Shown here: piece after piece, positions 60,876 through 64,000 of the stretch
How positions within the stretch are numbered: position 1 is the stretch's first letter
How the letters are laid out: the number at the start of each line of letters is the position of its first letter
DNA from: Pseudomonas anatoliensis
Lineage (GTDB): Bacteria; Pseudomonadota; Gammaproteobacteria; Pseudomonadales; Pseudomonadaceae
DNA: 64,000 bases
Assembly (NCBI RefSeq): GCF_017976235.1
Contig: NZ_JACVHC010000011.1
Location: forward strand, 1-64,000
Direction of reading: 5' to 3'
Program-made: the position numbers and the translations under genes
Notes under the pieces: generated by a model
Told to the model about the DNA's origin: nothing
What the model saw: only the letters and a program-made list of their open reading frames with translations
The model's database searches: none

Positions 60876-62048
60876 TCAGGCCGGAACCATCGCCTCGGAT
60901 AGCCCGAGAAACCGGCACAACTCCTCACGCTTGGCCAACGCATCGCGCCGCCCCAGATCAATCAGCTCGCTGCAATACCCCGCTTCGAACAGCAGATAAC
61001 TCAACACCCCTGCCCCACTCGTCTTTGTCGCACCCGGCCCACGCAAGAACAACCGCAACGCCGCCGGCAACTCCTGGCGATGCCGCGCCGCGATCTCATC
61101 GATCGGCTGACTTGGCGAAATCACCAGCACCTCCACTGGCGCCACGCCCAATGCGCGGGTCGGCGTGCCATCGGGCATCAGGTGACTGAACTGGTTCAAG
61201 CGCTCAAGCAACTCGATGTCACTCTCCAGACTGTCAATGAACGTGCTGTTGAGCATGTGCCCGCCGATCTGCGCCAGCGTCGGCTGCTGACCGGTGTAGG
61301 TGCGTTCCAGCGGCTGCTGCGGATCAACCCCGCGCGGGTTGCCGCTGACGCCCACCACCAGCACGCGAGTCGCGCCCAGGTGCAGCGCCGGACTGATCGG
61401 CGCCGATTGGCGTACCGCGCCGTCGCCGAAATACTCTTCGCCGATCTTCACCGGGGCGAACAGCAACGGAATCGCCGAACTGGCCAACAGATGCTCCACC
61501 GACAACTGCGTCGGCACGCCAATGCGTCGATGACGCAGCCACGCATCGATCACGCCACCGCCCTGATAGAACGTCACCGCCTGCCCCGATTCGTAGCCGA
61601 ATGCGGTCACCGCCACGGCGCGCAATTGCTTTTGCGCGATGGATTCGGCGATGCCGGGCAGGTGCAGTTTTTCATTGAGCAGTTCACGCAGCGGCGAACT
61701 GTTGAGCAGCGCCACCGGCATCTGTCGACCGATGCCGAGCAAGCTATGGCTGACAAACCGACTGGCCTGACGGATCACGCCAGGCCAGTCACTGCGCAGC
61801 ACGCGATGGCTGCGAAAGCCCTGCCAGAACAGTGTGAGGCGCTCGATGGCGGCGCGAAAATCGGTGGCGCCGCTGGCCAGGCTGACCGCGTTGATCGCCC
61901 CCGCCGAGGTGCCGACGATCACTGGAAAGGGATTGTCCGCGCCCAATGGCAGCAACTCTGCAATCGCCGCCAACACCCCTACCTGATACGCCGCCCGAGC
62001 CCCGCCGCCGGAAAGAATCAAACCTGTGACCGGTTCAGCAGGGCTCAT
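60876..62048 (-). CDS. Patatin-like phospholipase
   Basis: 390 residues. The catalytic dyad lies in GTSAG (Ser48) and a DGAVRQ motif near residue 209; the glycine-rich oxyanion loop is SGGGARAAYQ near 13-22. No signal peptide or surface-barrel domain, so an intracellular lipase acting on phospholipid or storage lipid. It lies 35 bp after the LpxL-type gene on the same strand, suggesting joint control of membrane lipids. Confidence 0.88.
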   Translation of the reverse strand: MSPAEPVTGLILSGGGARAAYQVGVLAAIAELLPLGADNPFPVIVGTSAGAINAVSLASGATDFRAAIERLTLFWQGFRSHRVLRSDWPGVIRQASRFVSHSLLGIGRQMPVALLNSSPLRELLNEKLHLPGIAESIAQKQLRAVAVTAFGYESGQAVTFYQGGGVIDAWLRHRRIGVPTQLSVEHLLASSAIPLLFAPVKIGEEYFGDGAVRQSAPISPALHLGATRVLVVGVSGNPRGVDPQQPLERTYTGQQPTLAQIGGHMLNSTFIDSLESDIELLERLNQFSHLMPDGTPTRALGVAPVEVLVISPSQPIDEIAARHRQELPAALRLFLRGPGATKTSGAGVLSYLLFEAGYCSELIDLGRRDALAKREELCRFLGLSEAMVPA

Positions 62049-62083
62049 CGCAACACTCCATGGTGCTTAGGGGGATGGGTCAA

Positions 62084-63016
62084 TCAACCGCGTTTGGCGT
62101 ACAACTTCGGCTCGCCCGGCGGACGGCTCTTGAAGCGGCGATGCGCCCACAGGTATTGCTCGGGGCAGGCCCGCAGCGCGCTCTCGACCCACTGATTGAT
62201 GCGGATGCAGTCGGCCTCTTCGGTCTCACCGGGGAAACCTTCCAGCGGCGGATGGATCACCATGCGGTAACCGCTGCCGTCGGCCAGACGCTCCTGAGTG
62301 AACGGCACCACCAACGCTTTGCCCAACCGTGCAAACTTGCTGGTCGCGGTCACAGTCGCGGCCTGAATGCCGAACAGCGGCACGAAGATGCTCTGCTTGG
62401 CGCCGTAATCCTGATCCGGCGCGTACCAGATCGCCCGGCCTGAGCGCAGCAACTTGAGCATGCCGCGCACGTCGTCGCGCTCCACCGCCAGCGAATCGAG
62501 ATTGTGCCGCTCGCGCCCACGACGCTGAACAAAATCGAACAACGGATTCTTGTGTTCGCGATACATGCCGTCGATGGTGTGTTGCTGGCCGAGCAGCGCC
62601 GCGCCGATTTCCAGAGTGGTGAAATGCGCCGCCATCAGAATCACGCCTTTACCTTCGCGCTGGGCCTGCTGCAAATGTTCAAGGCCTTCGATGTGCGCCA
62701 GTTTTGCCAGGCGCTCGCGGGACCACCACCAGCTCATCGCCATTTCAAAAAAGGCGATGCCGGTAGAGGCAAAGTTTTCCTTGAGCAGGCGTTTGCGCTC
62801 GGCGGCGGACTTTTCCGGGAAGCACAATTCCAGATTGCGTTTGGCGATGCGCCGCCGGTCGCCGGCCACGCGATACATCAACGCGCCCAAAACTCGACCG
62901 ATGGTCAGCAGTGCCGGATACGGCAACTGCACGATCAGCCACAAAAGCCCCAGACCGCACCAGAGCGGCCAGAAGCGTGGAGCAAGAAATGCTTTTCGAA
63001 AACGCGGGCGATCCAT
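62084..63016 (-). CDS. Lipid A biosynthesis acyltransferase (LpxL/HtrB family)
   Basis: 310 residues. An N-terminal membrane helix (~15-40) and the HFTTLE motif (H131, E136, the HX4E catalytic pair) identify the lysophospholipid acyltransferase family of lipid A synthesis; YAPDQDYG and RRFKSRPPGE are typical of LpxL/LpxM proteins. It adds a secondary acyl chain to lipid A at the inner membrane. The ATG at 63016 was chosen; a longer frame reads through the minC promoter. Which chain and position cannot be read from sequence. Confidence 0.9.
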   Translation of the reverse strand: MDRPRFRKAFLAPRFWPLWCGLGLLWLIVQLPYPALLTIGRVLGALMYRVAGDRRRIAKRNLELCFPEKSAAERKRLLKENFASTGIAFFEMAMSWWWSRERLAKLAHIEGLEHLQQAQREGKGVILMAAHFTTLEIGAALLGQQHTIDGMYREHKNPLFDFVQRRGRERHNLDSLAVERDDVRGMLKLLRSGRAIWYAPDQDYGAKQSIFVPLFGIQAATVTATSKFARLGKALVVPFTQERLADGSGYRMVIHPPLEGFPGETEEADCIRINQWVESALRACPEQYLWAHRRFKSRPPGEPKLYAKRG

Positions 63017-63133
63017 TAAAGCTTCCGTAAATACAGTGGCCGCGCATTCTACATCGTTCGACCCGGCTTGCGGCTCGCGGGCGTTCTCGTTATAAGTCTC
63101 GGCACTTTTAGTGACAAGCCGTTGTATGCCGAT

Positions 63134-63871
63134 ATGAGCCAAATCCACTCGCCAGACCAAGATCCCGTGTTCCAGTTGAAGGGCAGCATGCTGGCCATTA
63201 CCGTGCTGGAGCTGTCCCGCAACGACCTCGAAAGCCTTGATCGGCAACTGGCCGCCAAAGTCGCACAGGCGCCCAATTTTTTCAGCAATGCACCGCTGGT
63301 CCTGGCGCTGGACAAACTGCCGCCCGGCGAAGGCGCCGTCGATCTGCCGGGGCTGATGCGCGTGTGCCGTCAACATGGCCTGCGCACCCTGGCGATTCGC
63401 GCCAGCCGCATCGAAGACATCGCCGCCGCCATCGCCATCGACATCCCGGTGCTGCCGCCGTCCGGCGCCCGTGAGCGACCGCTGGAAGCCCCGGAACCCG
63501 AAGTCAAAAAGAAGCCGGAAAAACCGCCAGAGCCGACCATCAAACCGACCCGTGTCATCACTACGCCAGTGCGTGGTGGCCAACAGATATATGCCCAGGG
63601 TGGCGATCTGGTTGTGGTTTCGTCGGTCAGTCCGGGCGCGGAACTTCTCGCCGATGGCAACATCCATGTATACGGCCCGATGCGTGGCCGTGCGCTGGCC
63701 GGCGTGAAGGGCGACACCAAGGCACGGATTTTCTGTCAGCAATTGAGCGCTGAACTGATCTCCATCGCCGGTCATTACAAGGTTTCCGAAGATTTGCGTC
63801 GCGACCCCATGTGGGGCTCGGGCGTACAGGTCAGCCTGTCGGGCGACGTGTTGAACATCATTCGGCTTTAA
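63134..63871 (+). CDS. minC: Septum site-determining protein MinC
   Basis: 245 residues. N-terminal FtsZ-inhibiting domain (~1-105, FQLKGSMLAITVLELSR), a Pro/Lys/Glu linker (~115-140), and a C-terminal beta-helix with VRGGQQIYAQGGDLVV and HVYGPMRGRALAG that binds MinD. It blocks Z-ring formation away from midcell. minD presumably follows outside the window; 63872-64000 has no further gene. Confidence 0.95.
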   Translation: MSQIHSPDQDPVFQLKGSMLAITVLELSRNDLESLDRQLAAKVAQAPNFFSNAPLVLALDKLPPGEGAVDLPGLMRVCRQHGLRTLAIRASRIEDIAAAIAIDIPVLPPSGARERPLEAPEPEVKKKPEKPPEPTIKPTRVITTPVRGGQQIYAQGGDLVVVSSVSPGAELLADGNIHVYGPMRGRALAGVKGDTKARIFCQQLSAELISIAGHYKVSEDLRRDPMWGSGVQVSLSGDVLNIIRL

Positions 63872-64000
63872 CGGATACTGCCGCATTTTCCAAGCATCTC
63901 TAAAACGTAGCGAAAACGGCTCAAACGAAGTAGGAAAAAGGCCAAAAGCCAAATTCCAGCCAAGGCTGTCCGACTGCAGTAGTTTTCAAGAGATGTTTTT

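Noticed and set aside
1..64000. CRISPR arrays, insertion sequences, prophage
   Set aside because: No evenly spaced repeats with unique spacers, no transposase-like protein and no phage structural genes were found. The abundant palindromes are REPINs.

Overview
The window is a chromosomal segment of a fluorescent Pseudomonas (P. fluorescens/koreensis-like). Four signs support this: high-GC coding sequence; a gene order speE, mtnC-mtnD-mtnB, MFS transporter, aroC, prmB, isochorismatase-like, Smr, folE that I recall from other pseudomonads; Pseudomonas-restricted families such as DUF3509; and many paired inverted REP elements typical of this group. All functional calls come from reading motifs and family resemblance; no search was run.

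Layout. 1-1.9 kb: the 3' end of a contact-dependent inhibition (CDI/polymorphic toxin) gene carrying an RNase A-like toxin domain, its immunity gene, and a second, orphan toxin-tail/immunity cassette that seems to have landed between two copies of a 75-bp repeat. 1.9-4.1 kb: two glycine-zipper envelope proteins, small conserved proteins and tRNA-Ser(GGA). 4.4-11.5 kb: a crotonase, a PlsC-type acyltransferase, a CorA-type transporter, a glutamine amidotransferase and a FadJ/FadI-like beta-oxidation operon. 11.8-23 kb: a 31-aa membrane peptide, a cytochrome c, the alpha-E/ATP-grasp/transglutaminase operon, RraB, SpeE, an ankyrin protein, an acyl-CoA synthetase and DUF3509. 23-33 kb: the methionine salvage genes, a frameshifted MFS transporter, aroC, a hydrolase, prmB, an isochorismatase-fold protein, Smr, folE and a glutaredoxin-like protein. 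33-37.5 kb: a PLP aminotransferase divergent from a MarR regulator, a purine permease and a LysE exporter.

38-51.4 kb is the accessory centrepiece. Five tandem same-strand genes encode paralogous 564-639 aa proteins. A vestigial sixth copy follows, then a 1175-aa protein with hydrophobic helices and degenerate RTX-type glycine/aspartate repeats. I know of no described system with this arrangement. A secreted effector or toxin array is the best reading, but it is unproven.

51.6-60.7 kb: a complete urate-to-glyoxylate purine catabolism cluster (uraH, puuE, uraD, alc, allA, puuD) with a purine permease and two Tsx/OmpK-like outer-membrane channel proteins. A TTGTAYACAA motif occurs upstream of puuE and uraH and also upstream of the distant purine permease at 35.4 kb, suggesting one regulon. 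60.9-64 kb: a patatin phospholipase, an LpxL-type acyltransferase and minC.
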